From the NCBI GenBank assembly GCA_963718745.1, contig OY970370.1, forward strand, positions 1,116,001-1,180,000: 64,000 nt of DNA, written 5' to 3'. The DNA comes from Fermentibacter sp963718745 [NCBI: Candidatus Fermentibacterota bacterium] (GTDB lineage: Bacteria > Fermentibacterota > Fermentibacteria > Fermentibacterales). The number at the start of each line of letters is the position of its first letter. Positions within the stretch are counted from its first letter, which is position 1. Positions 63,489-64,000 of this stretch are shown here, one piece after another. The notes under the pieces are model-generated. The model was not told the origin of the DNA and ran no database searches. It saw only the letters and a program-made list of their open reading frames with translations. The translations under genes were made by a program, and so were the position numbers.

Positions 63489-64000
63489 ATGCTCAAACTT
63501 GTCGAAGGGCACTACCGGGCGCTCGAATCGGCCCTGCCTGCGGAGGTCGGGAAAGCCCTCGCCCGGGGTCCCGCGGCGATCGTCACGGCCGGAGCGGCAC
63601 TTCAGCGGAGGGTGCTCGGGATACTGGAGCCGGCGGGTCTCGCGATAATGCCCGGCATCGAGATCATCCCAGGATTTCCACAGCTCGCGGCCAGGCTTTC
63701 GGGGAGGCCCTTCTCCGGGGATGCGGTCTCCACCGCGGACAGGATACTCCTGGCCCTGGAGGCGATGGAGGGGATTCCTCCGGGCATGCCGTACGCGGCG
63801 CTGTCAGACACTCCCCACGCCGCCCGCGCCCTTGCCGAGTTCTTCGAGAACGAGCTGCTGGACAGGGGCATCGATCCTGAAACATACGAAATCAGTGCGA
63901 CGGCCGCATCCGGAGCGGGAGCCGCCATGACGGCGGGTGCGGGGCATGCCGCGGAACAGGAACAGGCCACGGTCGAGGCGGTGCACAAAGCCTTCGCGGG
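63489..64000 (+). CDS. Partial plus-strand gene, possible AddB/RecB-type helicase-nuclease subunit
   Basis: The frame opens at ATG 63489 and remains open to the window edge for 170 codons, so the C-terminus is missing. LKLVEGHYRALESALPAEVGKAL, GAALQRRVLGIL, GIEIIPGFPQLAARLSGR and the ALAEFFENELLDRGIDPE segment are weakly like the N-terminal region of AddB-type ATP-dependent nucleases, but no helicase or nuclease motif lies in the part seen. There is no good ribosome-binding site. It is divergent from the TTG-start TPR gene. Confidence 0.55.
   Translation, partial: MLKLVEGHYRALESALPAEVGKALARGPAAIVTAGAALQRRVLGILEPAGLAIMPGIEIIPGFPQLAARLSGRPFSGDAVSTADRILLALEAMEGIPPGMPYAALSDTPHAARALAEFFENELLDRGIDPETYEISATAASGAGAAMTAGAGHAAEQEQATVEAVHKAFA

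Overview
The window is a gene-dense, GC-rich bacterial chromosome segment: about 45 genes, almost no intergenic space, and many ATGA, GTGA or TTGA stop/start overlaps. No rRNA, tRNA, CRISPR array or insertion sequence was seen. Gene content suggests a diderm of the Fibrobacterota-Chlorobiota-Bacteroidota (FCB) sphere or a neighbouring candidate phylum (Fermentibacterota or Eisenbacteria are my guesses, unproven). The reasons are two giant gingipain-type (C25) proteases and two secreted beta-propellers that all end in a FlgD-like/sorting-type C-terminal domain, an SppA protease with an outer-membrane-protein-like front half, an Omp85-type barrel and other envelope proteins. TTG and GTG starts are common and are often supported by good Shine-Dalgarno sequences.

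Layout. 1-2584 (minus): aspartokinase, undecaprenyl-diphosphatase and a truncated TPR protein. 2707-5501 (plus): two GT4 glycosyltransferases and a hyper-acidic 71-residue protein closed by a strong terminator. 5509-9632 (minus): TldD, TldE and an exonuclease/GIY-YIG fusion. 9724-12267 (plus): a TauE/SafE permease with an apparent frameshift at a G8 run, then a nucleotide-sugar dehydrogenase with its own promoter-like sequence. 12350-21059 (minus): a TPR protein with a TFIIB/cyclin-like end, PPDK, a GAF-PAS-GAF-GGDEF protein with a dead receiver, a glycosyltransferase and a DUF362 ferredoxin protein. 21129-28857 (minus): tandem C25 proteases. 28946-33053 (plus): a LolC/E-like permease, a transglutaminase-like protein and a lipoprotein with two retropepsin-like lobes and a PDZ domain. 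33077-36912: CCA-adding enzyme, a small outer-membrane barrel, a Gate-domain membrane protein and a flavoprotein.

37042-56111 (minus) is one long run of 16 genes, mostly overlapping. It encodes a surface polysaccharide system: nucleotide-sugar enzymes (RfbA, RfbB, a UDP-glucuronate decarboxylase-like enzyme, an RMD-like reductase), glycosyltransferases, two flippases, Wza-like and Wzz-like export proteins, a FemAB/GNAT-like protein, MurB, and two beta-propeller proteins with sorting-type ends. 56233-64000 holds an Omp85-like barrel, an APH-family kinase, SppA, small envelope proteins, a DUF1015 protein, a TPR protein and a truncated plus-strand gene.

Together the genes describe heavy investment in the cell envelope: lipid carrier recycling (UppP), sugar activation, polymer export, outer-membrane proteins and surface proteases. 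The most unusual items are the LolE/transglutaminase/double-retropepsin cassette, the TPR-TFIIB-like protein, the polysaccharide operon with embedded propellers, and the G8 frameshift. All functions are inferred from motifs and gene order read by eye; no database search was possible.
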